This document shows, piece after piece, positions 24,297 through 32,235 of a stretch of DNA of 64,000 nt. The stretch's first letter is position 1, and each line of letters starts with the position of its first letter. Under the pieces are notes generated by a model, which was given only the letters and a program-made list of their open reading frames with translations, did not search any database and was not told the origin of the DNA. Position numbers and translations under genes: made by a program. Origin of the DNA: Phycisphaerae bacterium (GTDB taxonomy: Bacteria > Planctomycetota > Phycisphaerae > Phycisphaerales > Phycisphaeraceae); contig JAUIGU010000003.1 in assembly GCA_030432595.1 (NCBI GenBank), positions 1 to 64,000 on the forward strand, in the 5' to 3' direction.

Positions 24297-25088
24297 ATGC
24301 GATGGCCTCACCCACGTAAACGTCATCCTGCCTATCGAGCGGACACCAGCAAGGTGCCGCTCACTACCCCATACGAACAAGCGGCGAGCGTCTGGGACAG
24401 TCGAATTGGGACGGCCCGTGTCCAGGCTCGAAACTGGCGGCTCGCCGCGTTGACTTCGCTGCTGATCGCCTTGGTGTCGGTGACCGGCGCGGTCTACGTC
24501 GCGGTACACCGACCCCTCAGACTCCATGTGGTGGAAGTTGACCCTCACGGCAAGCCTGGACGCATCCTGCTGGCCGACGCGGTCTATTCGCCCGAGGATG
24601 CGCACGTCGGCTACCTCGTCAGCCAACTCGTTGAACTCGTCAGAGAGCGACCACTTGACCCGGTGGTCCTGCGGCAGAACTGGGAGAAGGCGTACCGGTT
24701 CCTCGCGGGGGACGCCGTGCCCGCGATGAACGCGTACGCCGAAAACCACAGCGGGCTCGATGCGGCAACTTCTCAAGACAGGTTGATCACCCGCACGGTG
24801 GAAACCACCAGTGTGCTGAAACGGGCCCCGCATACCTACCAGGTCCACTGGGTCGAGACCCAGTACGAAAGCGGGGTTGTCGCCAGCCGTGAGCCTTATA
24901 CGGGGGTGTTCCACATTAAGCTCGACCCGCCGCGTAACGAGTCGGAACTCTTCCGTAATCCGCTCGGGCTCTACGTAGTTCATTTTCAGTGGAGCCGCGA
25001 TTTTACGCCGCAGCCGGAAAACGAGGACTCGACAACATCGCAAGCCGGGTTCCAAACCTCTGCCACCAATGCCAGGAGCAATCGATGA
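24297..25088 (+). CDS. trbF: TrbF, VirB8-like inner-membrane protein
   Basis: A 263-residue bitopic protein. After a basic cytoplasmic N-terminus (HPRKRHPAYRADTSKVPLTT, VWDSRIGTARVQARNWRLA) comes one membrane helix (ALTSLLIALVSVTGAVYVAV). The periplasmic NTF2-like domain follows, with QNWEKAYRFLAGDAVPAMNA, TYQVHWVETQY and NPLGLYVVHFQWSRDF. TrbF/VirB8 nucleates assembly of the transfer channel. The stop overlaps the trbG start by four bases (ATGA). Confidence 0.92.
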   Translation: MRWPHPRKRHPAYRADTSKVPLTTPYEQAASVWDSRIGTARVQARNWRLAALTSLLIALVSVTGAVYVAVHRPLRLHVVEVDPHGKPGRILLADAVYSPEDAHVGYLVSQLVELVRERPLDPVVLRQNWEKAYRFLAGDAVPAMNAYAENHSGLDAATSQDRLITRTVETTSVLKRAPHTYQVHWVETQYESGVVASREPYTGVFHIKLDPPRNESELFRNPLGLYVVHFQWSRDFTPQPENEDSTTSQAGFQTSATNARSNR

Positions 25089-26128
25089 AGCGTGCCTCGA
25101 CCTATTTCTCCGTCGTTACGTTGGCCGCCGTGGTACTTCTCGTGGGTGCCTGCGAGTCGACCCGTTACCAGCCGATCCTGGCCAAGCCTTTTGTGGTACA
25201 TCGATCGCCGCATCAGATGATCCCGTCTCGCTGGGATGCACCGGCGAAGACCAGCGACAATGAACTCAAGGTGCCGGTGGCGGCCCCGCAGCCACGCGCT
25301 CTGCCGAAGGTCTCTGCCGCGGATGGCTCCGAGGTTCCCGCAAACTCGGCGGAGGCAGTGGACGCAATCATCGCTGCTAAACAGGCCGAGGCCGGTAACG
25401 ACGATTCGGCGTTTCAACTCAACGCGGTTGAGCGTTATCTGTACGAGGACGGAGCCGTCTACCCGGTGGTCACCAGCCCCGGCTTCGTGACGGTCGTTGA
25501 ACTGGAGCCCGGTGAGTCGGTGCTAAACGTGGCCGGTGGGGATACCGCCAACTGGCTGGTCGACACCATCGACGGCGGGCAGGACCAACAGGTCAGGGCG
25601 AACGTGTTGATCAAGCCGCGGCGACCGTTTCTTCAGACCAACTTCGTCATCACCACCGACCGCCGCACGTACCACCTAGCGGCCAGCAGCCTCGATTCCA
25701 CGACCTACCACAGCGCGGTTAACTGGAACTACGCGCAAGACAAGATGGTGGTCCGACGCACGAGTACCGACGACGTGTCGAAAGCTGTCGTCAATACGCA
25801 AGACGAAGCCACTACGCCCAACGTCAACTACGGCTACTTCTTGCTTACCAGGCAGCACACACTTCTGCCGGTCTGGACTCCGCTTCGGGTGTACGACGAC
25901 GGGCGTCAGGTCACCATCGAGTTCCCCAAGGAATCACGGAACTTTGCCCGCCCGGTCCTGTTCAGCCGGGCTGCAAACGGCCAACTACATCTCATCAATC
26001 ACCGCACCGAGCAGGACCGATGCGTCACGCAGTCGCTATTCCAAGAAGCCGAGTTGCGGCTGGGCTCTAGTGTCGTCCGAATCACACGCGCAAACTACCG
26101 CTTCTACGCTCAGCCGCCTCAGCGGTAG
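25085..26128 (+). CDS. trbG: TrbG, VirB9-like lipoprotein
   Basis: A 347-residue outer-complex protein. A lipoprotein signal with lipobox VLLVGAC begins it, so it is lipid-anchored. The C-terminal CagX/VirB9 domain has AVERYLYEDGAVYPVVTSPG, VVELEPGESVLN and FLQTNFVITTDRRTYHL, with YGYFLLTRQHTLLPVWTP and WTPLRVYDDGRQVTIEFPK after it. It forms the outer-membrane ring with TrbI. The start at 25085 overlaps trbF; longer readings upstream would remove the signal peptide. Confidence 0.92.
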   Translation: MKRASTYFSVVTLAAVVLLVGACESTRYQPILAKPFVVHRSPHQMIPSRWDAPAKTSDNELKVPVAAPQPRALPKVSAADGSEVPANSAEAVDAIIAAKQAEAGNDDSAFQLNAVERYLYEDGAVYPVVTSPGFVTVVELEPGESVLNVAGGDTANWLVDTIDGGQDQQVRANVLIKPRRPFLQTNFVITTDRRTYHLAASSLDSTTYHSAVNWNYAQDKMVVRRTSTDDVSKAVVNTQDEATTPNVNYGYFLLTRQHTLLPVWTPLRVYDDGRQVTIEFPKESRNFARPVLFSRAANGQLHLINHRTEQDRCVTQSLFQEAELRLGSSVVRITRANYRFYAQPPQR

Positions 26129-26184
26129 TGAATCGGCAGCAATGGGGTTTGATAAACGCCGCGAAGCGGTCGCCAGGAGATTCT

Positions 26185-27444
26185 ATGGATGCAGAGCACC
26201 AAACCCCGGCTGTCGGTCACGACGCAGATACACCGGCAAAGCTCTCGGTCGCAGACGCTTTTGACCTCCACCCGAGACGGCCGTACCCCACCCGACTCAG
26301 CTCGAAATCGGTGATCGTTGTGCTCGGCGCACTGATGTTGGCGATTACCTTTGTTGTCCTTCTTGGACTCCGTGTGGGGAATGGGCGTGACGGGCAAGCC
26401 TTGTCGGGCGCAAGCACGCAGTCGCTCACACGCCCCTCCGAGCGAGTGATTGATGAGAACAATCCAGCTCCCGCGTGGGCACGCAACTACGAATTCATGC
26501 AGAACAACGGGGTCTCGCCGACGCCGTCCGACGCCGCTGCGGCCACGGATACACCGTCGGTTCTGGTTGAACTCCCGAAGCCCACGGAAGAACCGCAGAC
26601 GAGTGAACTGCTCGAAGAAGTGCTGGCAAGTATGCGTGACGGCTTTGATTCGTCCATTTCATTTTCGGAGGCGTCGACGAAACGAACCTATCCGACAGCC
26701 GCCGAGTTCTCGTTAGAACCGGACGAACAACTCGCCCGCCGTCCCGTTCAGGGGGGGCTGCCGCTCACCGCGGGCGCCGGGTCACGGGTCGGGGACCTGC
26801 TTTTTCTTCGCAGCACCGGCCGTCAACCCGACCGCGTGTCGGGCAAACTGTCAACACCACACTCACCCTACGAATTGCGGGCCGGCAGCGTGATTCCCGC
26901 TGCATTGGTCACCGCGGTCCACAGCGACCTGCCGGGTGACCTCGTCGCCCAGGTCATCCAAGATGTCTACGACGCCGAGACCGGGGAGCACTTGCTGATT
27001 CCGCAGGGATCACGTCTCCTTGGCACGTACCGCAACGAGATTGCGGCCGGACAGGACCGCGTCCTCGTGGTGTGGCAACGCCTGATGCTGCCAAACGGCA
27101 AGTCGATCGGTCTCGATGCGATGCCCGGTGTTGACCAAAGCGGCGCCGCGGGCCTTCACGACCAGGTCGATTACCACCTAAAGCAAGTTGTCGGGGCCAC
27201 GGCGCTGTCGAGCGTGATCGCGCTGACCGGCAATCTCGCCCGCGGCCAGGGGGAACGGGGTGAACCCTTGTCCGTCGTTGGTGAGACGGTCGCTCAACAA
27301 AGTGCGCGTTTTGGTCAACAGATCGTGGACCGTCAACTCAATCGTCCACCCACAATCACGATCCGAGCCGGCTCCCGATTCAACGTACTCGTGAATCGAG
27401 ACATCCCGCTTGAACTCTACGACGGCGTAAGAAGTCCGCATTGA
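26185..27444 (+). CDS. trbI: TrbI, VirB10-like channel protein
   Basis: A 419-residue VirB10-family protein. A cytoplasmic N-terminus and one membrane helix (SVIVVLGALMLAITFVVLLG) lead into a Pro-rich periplasmic linker. The conserved C-terminal domain follows: YELRAGSVIPAALVTAVHSD, DLVAQVIQDVYDAETGEHLL, IPQGSRLLGTYRNEIAAGQD, RVLVVWQRLMLPNGKSI, and the end RAGSRFNVLVNRDIPLELY. It spans both membranes. The ATG at 26185 is chosen for AGGAG seven bases upstream, rather than a GTG at 26128 that overlaps trbG. Confidence 0.93.
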   Translation: MDAEHQTPAVGHDADTPAKLSVADAFDLHPRRPYPTRLSSKSVIVVLGALMLAITFVVLLGLRVGNGRDGQALSGASTQSLTRPSERVIDENNPAPAWARNYEFMQNNGVSPTPSDAAAATDTPSVLVELPKPTEEPQTSELLEEVLASMRDGFDSSISFSEASTKRTYPTAAEFSLEPDEQLARRPVQGGLPLTAGAGSRVGDLLFLRSTGRQPDRVSGKLSTPHSPYELRAGSVIPAALVTAVHSDLPGDLVAQVIQDVYDAETGEHLLIPQGSRLLGTYRNEIAAGQDRVLVVWQRLMLPNGKSIGLDAMPGVDQSGAAGLHDQVDYHLKQVVGATALSSVIALTGNLARGQGERGEPLSVVGETVAQQSARFGQQIVDRQLNRPPTITIRAGSRFNVLVNRDIPLELYDGVRSPH

Positions 27445-27469
27445 TTCACGTTACTTCCATGGAGAACCC

Positions 27470-27736
27470 ATGAACCAGTCAACGCTCCCCCCGTTCCACA
27501 TCACCAAGACCACCAAGCTTTCTGTCGATGTTGACCACACGCTGTCGCTAGACCTGAAGGCTTTTGCAGATTTTTACAGCCATACGCACGGGGCCAAGGT
27601 TGGCGAAGCAGAACTGCTTCGCGAAATGGCCCGGCATTACATGGCAAACGACACGAAGTTCCAGAGCTTCCGCCAAAAACCACGCCGTCGTCGCCGCGCT
27701 CAGCCGTCGCCACCTGAGACGGAGACCTCGCCTTGA
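27470..27736 (+). CDS. DUF2274-type small protein of the trb cluster
   Basis: An 88-residue protein with FHITKTTKLSVDVDHTLSLD, LKAFADFYSHTHG, ELLREMARHYMANDTKFQ and a basic tail. DUF2274 proteins regularly follow trbI in ICE transfer operons and have an RHH-like look; their role is unknown. GGAG precedes the ATG by seven bases. The tail KPRRRRRAQ could bind DNA or RNA. Confidence 0.8.
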   Translation: MNQSTLPPFHITKTTKLSVDVDHTLSLDLKAFADFYSHTHGAKVGEAELLREMARHYMANDTKFQSFRQKPRRRRRAQPSPPETETSP

Positions 27737-27972
27737 GTACCGAATCCCGCACACATCCCGACTGCCAGTACCCGCTTCTGACCTCTGCTGGAGAACGCAT
27801 TGCCCCTCATATATCTACGCCTCAAGATCCGGTGGCTGAGGTCAATGAAGGCCTTCAGTGTTGTGCGCCAGATCCGGCAAGTCTGTTGTTCTGTTTTCGT
27901 TGCGGTGCTGCGATGGGCGACAAACAACTTTGCCCCCGCTGCAATACCCGTCGCTGCGTGTCCTGTGGCTAG
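27733..27972 (+). CDS. Small Cys-rich zinc-ribbon-like protein
   Basis: A possible 79-residue protein that starts at TTG and overlaps the DUF2274 stop by four bases (TTGA). Its C-terminal half has paired cysteines in a zinc-ribbon pattern (CFRCGAAMGDKQLCPRCNTR, then CVSC). The first half is without known features. Support comes from the overlap and the CxxC pairs only. The region may also be non-coding. Confidence 0.45.
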   Translation: MSTESRTHPDCQYPLLTSAGERIAPHISTPQDPVAEVNEGLQCCAPDPASLLFCFRCGAAMGDKQLCPRCNTRRCVSCG

Positions 27973-28015
27973 TAGAAATCCAAGTCGTTTATTCACTGCC
28001 CTTAGGAACGTCTGC

Positions 28016-28480
28016 ATGAACCAGATAGCCGTCCACTTCACCAGCCGAACCGAGGAGTGGGAAACCCCACTACATGTCTTCGAAGAGATCAACGCGAGCT
28101 TTCAGTTCACCCTGGACGCCTGCGCCTCGCCTGCAAATGCAAAGTGCGACCGCTATTTCACCAAGGAGCAAGACGCCTTGACGCAACACTGGTCTGGCCG
28201 CGTTTGGATGAACCCACCGTACGGTCGGCAGATCGAGTCGTTTATGCGAAAGGCATACGCCGAGTCTCAGAAGGGCGCGACGGTGGTGTGTCTCGTTCCC
28301 AGCCGAACCGACACACGGTGGTGGCAGCGCTACGCCAAGCGCGGTGTCGTGTTTCACCTTCGCGGCCGCCTGCGATTCGGTAATGCCAAGTCCTCGGCCC
28401 CGTTTCCTTCAAGTGTGGTGGTTTTCTTTCCCGGACGGCTCGGTGCCGCGGTGGTGCCTACTTCGGTGGAGGAAGCGTAG
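28016..28480 (+). CDS. dam: Phage-type Dam DNA N6-adenine methyltransferase
   Basis: A 154-residue enzyme of the phage Dam (DNA N-6-adenine methyltransferase) family. The typical start TSRTEEWETPLHVFEEINAS is followed by FTLDACASPANAKCDRYFTK and the catalytic NPPYG (66-70), then VCLVPSRTDTRWWQ and the end FGNAKSSAPFPSSVVVFF. It methylates adenine in DNA and may mark the element against host restriction, together with ArdC. The ATG follows TTAGGAACG. It lies directly before two tiny paralogous genes. Confidence 0.9.
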   Translation: MNQIAVHFTSRTEEWETPLHVFEEINASFQFTLDACASPANAKCDRYFTKEQDALTQHWSGRVWMNPPYGRQIESFMRKAYAESQKGATVVCLVPSRTDTRWWQRYAKRGVVFHLRGRLRFGNAKSSAPFPSSVVVFFPGRLGAAVVPTSVEEA

Positions 28481-28689
28481 TGACGAAGAAGCAGGCTTTA
28501 GAGATGGCAAACGCGTTGCGAGGCTTGGTGTGGCAGCCCTGCTGCGAGGTCTGGCTTGTAGTGATCCCCCGCTGCGACGGCTCGGCGACGGTCATCGGGC
28601 CCAACGGCGTGAGCGAGTACAGCTCAAACGCCGACGTGCGTTCAGGCGACGCCCTGCGGCATATTCCCTTTCGATCGGCGTACGCGTGA
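28480..28689 (+). CDS. Tiny GxVW/WLVV protein, first copy
   Basis: A 69-residue protein that starts at GTG overlapping the methyltransferase stop by one base. It reads ALEMANALRGLVWQPCCEVW, then LVVIPRCDGSATVIGPNGVS and EYSSNADVRSGD. It shares its pattern with the next gene: A..A..GLVW.P...VWLVV.P..DG....V....GV..Y.S.AD...G. This repeated pattern across two consecutive frames supports both being real. No known family is recognised. Confidence 0.6.
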   Translation: MTKKQALEMANALRGLVWQPCCEVWLVVIPRCDGSATVIGPNGVSEYSSNADVRSGDALRHIPFRSAYA

Positions 28690-28892
28690 ATGCCTCGCAA
28701 GCTGAGGCCGTTGCCGACTACGCCAAGGGCGGCGTCTGGTGTCCGATGGGCGGAGTCTGGCTCGTTGTCGTCCCCAAGAACGACGGAACGCTCGTGGTGT
28801 TCAGCCGCGGTGGAGTCCGCCACTACCTCAGTGAAGCCGATTTCGAAGCCGGTCAGCCACACATTGAAATCGAATTGGATGACGAGGACTGA
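28686..28892 (+). CDS. Tiny GxVW/WLVV protein, second copy
   Basis: A 68-residue protein that starts at GTG and overlaps the previous stop by four bases (GTGA). It reads AEAVADYAKGGVWCPMGGVW, then LVVVPKNDGTLVVFSRGGVR and HYLSEADFEAG, ending in an acidic tail (IEIELDDED). It is a paralogue of the gene before. The compact beta-rich pattern suggests a small beta-barrel or beta-sandwich, but the role is unknown. Coupled translation with the Dam methyltransferase suggests a linked function. Confidence 0.65.
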   Translation: MNASQAEAVADYAKGGVWCPMGGVWLVVVPKNDGTLVVFSRGGVRHYLSEADFEAGQPHIEIELDDED

Positions 28893-28964
28893 CTAAACAC
28901 CCCGTCAATACGAGAGCCAGCCGACGATGCAGAATTTTTGATCGCAATTTGTACGGTACTCACT

Positions 28965-29180
28965 ATGATCAGAAAATTAGGTTCCAAGGAGATTGCTGTT
29001 GCCCTTGATGGCAGCGACTGGCCGCCCATCCTGACCATTGAGGAGGCGTCAGATCTGTTGCGGTTGAAGCGCTCGACGCTCTACCGCCACATCTCCGAAG
29101 GTCGCTACGCCTCGGCCGTGAAACGCGGCAAGCCGGTCCGCTTTTGGCGGGACCGATTGATCCAGGAGTTCATGCGATGA
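28965..29180 (+). CDS. xis: Excisionase-type HTH protein
   Basis: A 71-residue MerR/HTH_17-type DNA-binding protein: PPILTIEEASDLLRLKRSTL then YRHISEGRYASAVKRGKPVR and FWRDRLIQEFM, the classical excisionase pattern. It would bend DNA at the attachment site and steer the integrase toward excision. The ATG at 28965 is preferred to a TTG 27 bases upstream. The stop overlaps the integrase start by four bases (ATGA), so xis and int are co-translated. Confidence 0.85.
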   Translation: MIRKLGSKEIAVALDGSDWPPILTIEEASDLLRLKRSTLYRHISEGRYASAVKRGKPVRFWRDRLIQEFMR

Positions 29181-30634
29181 AGCTGATTGGTCGTGAACGA
29201 GTAGACGGCACTACGGTCACCATTGGCCGTCGGCAGTATTACCGAGCCAAGAAACAAATTACCAGTCGCTATTACGCGGCCGAGTATCGGGACGACGCCG
29301 GCAAGCAGACGTGCGAAAACCTTGGCACGACAAATCTGCGTGAGGCGCGCCGAAAAGCCATCGAGATTGCTCAGCGACTGGAGCAAGGCAAGCCCAGGGT
29401 TATTGATACCAAGCTGACCGTCGATGAAGTGGTCGAAGGTTACTTCGACATGATCAAGGCCCGGGGGCTGGCCAAGAAAACCGAGGCCAAGTACCGCACG
29501 GACCTCGACAAACTCCAAGCGTTTTGTCGCGACAAGCAGGTCGGTCTCGCCCACCGATTCAATCGTGATTTGTTCTTTCAGTATCGTTCGTCACTGGCTG
29601 AACAGAAGTACGCCGACAAGACAATCTACGGTGCGCTCACGCTCACCAAGCAGGTATTCAAGTGGGCGTACCAGGAAGGCAAACTGCGTGAATACAAACT
29701 CGTCAACGCCAAGGTTGAAAAAGCTCACGCGAAACCTCAGCCGTGCTTCACCGGTGATGAGGTCGAACTCATTCTCGCAAACACCTTTGACACGGAGCGT
29801 GTAGCGTTTGCCACCCTCGCCTACGAGGGTTTGCGGGTTGGTGAACTCGAACAACTTCAATGGACCGATGTGAAACTTGACCGAGGAAATCTCGGCATGC
29901 TGCACATCTGCCGGGGCGGCTCAACGGCCGGGAAAACCAAGACCAAACGCGACCGCTTCGTCCCGATACATCCGCGGGTTCGGCCGCTGCTGGAAGCCCT
30001 GCCAAGAATTCGGGGCGAGCGGTTAGTCTTTCCCACGTTGACCGAGCGGCAGTTGCTCAAGCGGATCAAAGAAGTCTGCAAAGAAATCGGTCTCGCGGAT
30101 CCGGACAGCTACAAGCTCCACAGCTTCCGCCACCACTTCGCGTCCATGTGTGCCAACCATCAGGTCGCCTACAAGAAAGCTCTGGCTTGGCTCGGACACC
30201 GCTCGTCAGACATCCTCGACTTGTACTACCACCTCAACGACGCCGAGAGCCAGTCGGCGATGGCGTCGCTTGCCGCCGACACATTTGGCGAGGTGCCGGG
30301 CACTGATTCTGAAGTTGTGCCCTCACCCGTTGAGGGCACATTGAGGGCACAAGGGGGGTCTAAAATCGAGACACCTCCAGAAATCCTTTGGGAAAAAGAA
30401 CTTCTGGAGGTGCTCGGGAAGAAAGCGGAGAGGGCGGGATTCGAACCCGCGGTAGGGCTAGTAGCCCTACGACGATTTAGCAAACCGTTGCCTTCAGCCA
30501 CTCGGCCACCTCTCCGGCAACTCGGTGCCACGGCACCGATCATCTTTCTCCACCCGATCTTACCCCACGCCCGGAGGCCTGCACGCCCGGACCGGGGGAC
30601 GGCCCACCGTGGGATCGGCCGTCAGTGGCGGTGA
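29177..30634 (+). CDS. int: Tyrosine-family integrase of the element
   Basis: A tyrosine recombinase with an N-terminal arm-binding part (QYYRAKKQITSRYYAAEYRD), a SAM-like core-binding domain (about 78-170, KLTVDEVVEGYFDMIKARGL) and a catalytic domain. Catalytic residues visible are Arg220 (AYEGLRVGELEQLQW), His315 and Arg318 (HSFRHHFAS), His341 (LAWLGHRSSD) and Tyr350. The frame does not stop before the tRNA-Ser attachment site: from about residue 416 on it reads antisense through the tRNA gene (AERAGFEPAVG) and stops inside the next tRNA gene at 30634. The functional protein need not depend on this tail. Overlaps xis (ATGA). Confidence 0.9.
   Translation: MKLIGRERVDGTTVTIGRRQYYRAKKQITSRYYAAEYRDDAGKQTCENLGTTNLREARRKAIEIAQRLEQGKPRVIDTKLTVDEVVEGYFDMIKARGLAKKTEAKYRTDLDKLQAFCRDKQVGLAHRFNRDLFFQYRSSLAEQKYADKTIYGALTLTKQVFKWAYQEGKLREYKLVNAKVEKAHAKPQPCFTGDEVELILANTFDTERVAFATLAYEGLRVGELEQLQWTDVKLDRGNLGMLHICRGGSTAGKTKTKRDRFVPIHPRVRPLLEALPRIRGERLVFPTLTERQLLKRIKEVCKEIGLADPDSYKLHSFRHHFASMCANHQVAYKKALAWLGHRSSDILDLYYHLNDAESQSAMASLAADTFGEVPGTDSEVVPSPVEGTLRAQGGSKIETPPEILWEKELLEVLGKKAERAGFEPAVGLVALRRFSKPLPSATRPPLRQLGATAPIIFLHPILPHARRPARPDRGTAHRGIGRQWR
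30315..30352. repeat. Three-copy TGAGGGCACA cluster, integrase arm-site candidate
   Basis: TGTGCCCTCA stands inverted at 30316-30325. TTGAGGGCACA follows twice in direct tandem at 30330-30340 and 30341-30351. The first copy and the last pair as an 11-bp inverted repeat. The cluster lies within the 3' part of int, about 75 bases from the attachment site. Confidence 0.5.
30372..30412. repeat. 11-bp inverted repeat beside the attachment site
   Basis: CACCTCCAGAA/TTCTGGAGGTG, perfect over 11 bp with a 19-base spacer, ends 14 bases before the tRNA-Ser gene. It could be a terminator-like hairpin or a recombination accessory site. Confidence 0.5.
30426..30515 (-). tRNA. tRNA-Ser (anticodon GCU), attachment site
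   Basis: A class II tRNA of 90 bases on the minus strand. Acceptor stem GGAGAGG/CCTCTCC, D-arm GGCCGAGTGGCTGAAGGC, anticodon loop TTGCTAA (GCU, codons AGC/AGU), long variable arm GTAGGGCTA...TAGCCCTAC, and T-arm GCGGGTTCGAATCCCGC. CCA is not encoded. Its 3' end faces the element and the integrase gene, as expected for an ICE attachment site. Confidence 0.95.
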
Positions 30635-30699
30635 CTGGACTCGAACCAGTGACCTAGGGCTTATGAATCCCTCGCTCTAACCAACTGAGCTACACCGCC
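30626..30699 (-). tRNA. tRNA-Met (anticodon CAU)
   Basis: A 74-base tRNA on the minus strand with acceptor GGCGGTG/CACCGCC, D-arm GTAGCTCAGTTGGTTAGAGC, anticodon loop TTCATAA and T-arm ACTGGTTCGAGTCCAGT. CCA is not encoded. The CAU anticodon fits elongator Met, though an Ile2 (lysidine) role cannot be excluded. It lies about 110 bases upstream of tRNA-Ser, same strand. Confidence 0.93.
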
Positions 30700-30825
30700 G
30701 CGAGCCGGGCATTGTACGAATCCCCCGGGCCCGGGCAAACCGGCGTCCCGGAAGCCGTGCGGCGTGTCCAGCCCTATCGGGGCGGATTGTGGCGAAAAAC
30801 ACGTGTGGGCCGATAACCTGTGGTG

Positions 30826-32166
30826 ATGAAACCGCACCCCCTCGGCTCGCTGCGTGTCACGATCCCCGCCCTGGCTGTCGCGTCGCTGGCGGCCGTGGGC
30901 TGCATCACCGACCCCATCGGCGGCGACCCTTCCACCGAGTCCCGCGAGGTGTCGCCGGGTGACTTCGTGGCGGCGTCGAGTGGCAGGAGTGAATCAGACG
31001 CTGCGGCGACCGTTGCCGAGGGTAATGTCGCCGAGGGTAAAAACGATCCGGCACTGACGCGCGACGTCGTCATGGTTCAGCCGGGCGGCACGGACACGGC
31101 ACCGTCAAACGACTCGGCGCGGCCGCAGGTCCGGGTCGAGTTGGCGGAAGACACACCCGGCGGATCGGTGTCCACCGACGCGAACCTTTCGGATGAGCCT
31201 CCCGCCCAATCCACGCGCACCGCGGGGCCGCTGCCGATCGACGGCATGATCGGGCAGATCAACGGCCAGCCGGTCTACGCCGACGACATCCTCGCAGACC
31301 TCGAGCCGGCGCTGCGGGCGCTGGGCCAGCGCGAGTCGACCGGGGCGTTCCGGGCGCAGGCGCGCGAAGAGATCGACCAGGCCGTGCGCAGCATGCTGGT
31401 CAACGCGCTGATCCTCGGCGAGGCCGAGCGGGCGCTGACCGAGCACCAGTGGAACGGCGTGCGGTTCATGCAGAACCAGAAGCGCCAGGAGCTGCTCCGC
31501 CAGCATGGCCAGGGCTCGATCGCCGTCGCCGAACGCAACCTCTTCGAGCTGACCGGCCGCACCCTGCGCGAGACGCTCGACCGCTACCGCGACGGCCTGA
31601 TCACCGACAGCTACGTCCGGCAGAACCTCAGCAGCCGGGTCAACGTCAGCCGACGCGACATCGAACGCTACTACCGCGACCACAACGACCAGTTCAACAC
31701 ACCGACCCAGCGCGACCTGACGCTGGTCGTGGTCGACGGGCAGGAGTCGGCGGACGTGGTGCTGAGCGAGCTGAACCACGGCGTGGCGTTCAAGGACATC
31801 GCGGCCGGGCCGCTCAACCAACTCGAGGGCGGCGGGGTGTTGACCGGGATCACCGGCGATGCGCCGTTCGGTCGGCCGGCCGTGGAAGAAGCGATGGCGG
31901 AGCTGTCGCCGCAAGATTGGGCCGGGCCGATCGACGTGGGCGACGGGCGGTTCTGGTTCGTCTGGGTTGATGCGAAAGAAGACGGCCGGAACATGAGCCT
32001 GATCGACGCCCAGGCCGTCATCGAGCGCTCGCTGCAGGAAGCCCAGTTCAACCTGCTCACCAACGAGTTCAAGGAACGCCTGCTCCGCGAGGGCAGCTAC
32101 GAGAGCCCCGAACGGATGATCGATGCGCTGGTCGACATCGCGGCGAGCCGTTACGCGGTTCGGTAA
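30826..32166 (+). CDS. SurA/PpiC-like lipoprotein chaperone
   Basis: A 446-residue exported protein. The signal (VTIPALAVASLAAVGC) has a lipobox, so it is lipid-anchored. A low-complexity Ala/Ser/Glu/Thr linker covers about 25-140. From about 140 on it shows the SurA-like N-domain (IGQINGQPVYADDILADLEP, INQAV-type helices up to ALTEHQWNGVRFMQNQK) and then a parvulin-like region (SRRDIERYYRDHNDQFNTPT, QRDLTLVVVDGQESADVVLS, LEGGGVLTG, WAGPIDVGDGRFWFVWV). Such proteins help fold outer-membrane proteins. Whether prolyl isomerase residues are intact is not clear. The ATG is preferred over two GTG codons just before it. Confidence 0.8.
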   Translation: MKPHPLGSLRVTIPALAVASLAAVGCITDPIGGDPSTESREVSPGDFVAASSGRSESDAAATVAEGNVAEGKNDPALTRDVVMVQPGGTDTAPSNDSARPQVRVELAEDTPGGSVSTDANLSDEPPAQSTRTAGPLPIDGMIGQINGQPVYADDILADLEPALRALGQRESTGAFRAQAREEIDQAVRSMLVNALILGEAERALTEHQWNGVRFMQNQKRQELLRQHGQGSIAVAERNLFELTGRTLRETLDRYRDGLITDSYVRQNLSSRVNVSRRDIERYYRDHNDQFNTPTQRDLTLVVVDGQESADVVLSELNHGVAFKDIAAGPLNQLEGGGVLTGITGDAPFGRPAVEEAMAELSPQDWAGPIDVGDGRFWFVWVDAKEDGRNMSLIDAQAVIERSLQEAQFNLLTNEFKERLLREGSYESPERMIDALVDIAASRYAVR

Positions 32167-32197
32167 ACTTTGGCGGGTTCCGGAGCGGGGGTGCCAC

Positions 32198-32211
32198 GGT
32201 CGCTTGCGACC
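32198..32211. terminator. Hairpin between two convergent genes
   Basis: GGTCGC-TT-GCGACC lies in the 69 bases between the stops of the SurA-like gene and aroDE. It has no strong T tail; it may act as a weak shared terminator. Confidence 0.35.
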
Positions 32212-32235
32212 TTGAGTGATAATAAAGACTCGACC

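Larger units (their letters stand above)
690..30433. mobile_element. Integrative and conjugative element with IncP-type trb system
   Basis: A continuous set of integrase, excisionase, relaxase, coupling protein, complete trb-type T4SS, TraF, ArdC and toxin-antitoxin genes ends exactly in the 3' end of tRNA-Ser. The composition is less GC-rich than the DNA to the right. Cargo includes the structured RNA/NYN region and the caspase/ECF operon. The left end is unresolved: no copy of the tRNA 3' end was found at the left, so the element may begin outside the window. No replication or partition genes are visible. Confidence 0.75.
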
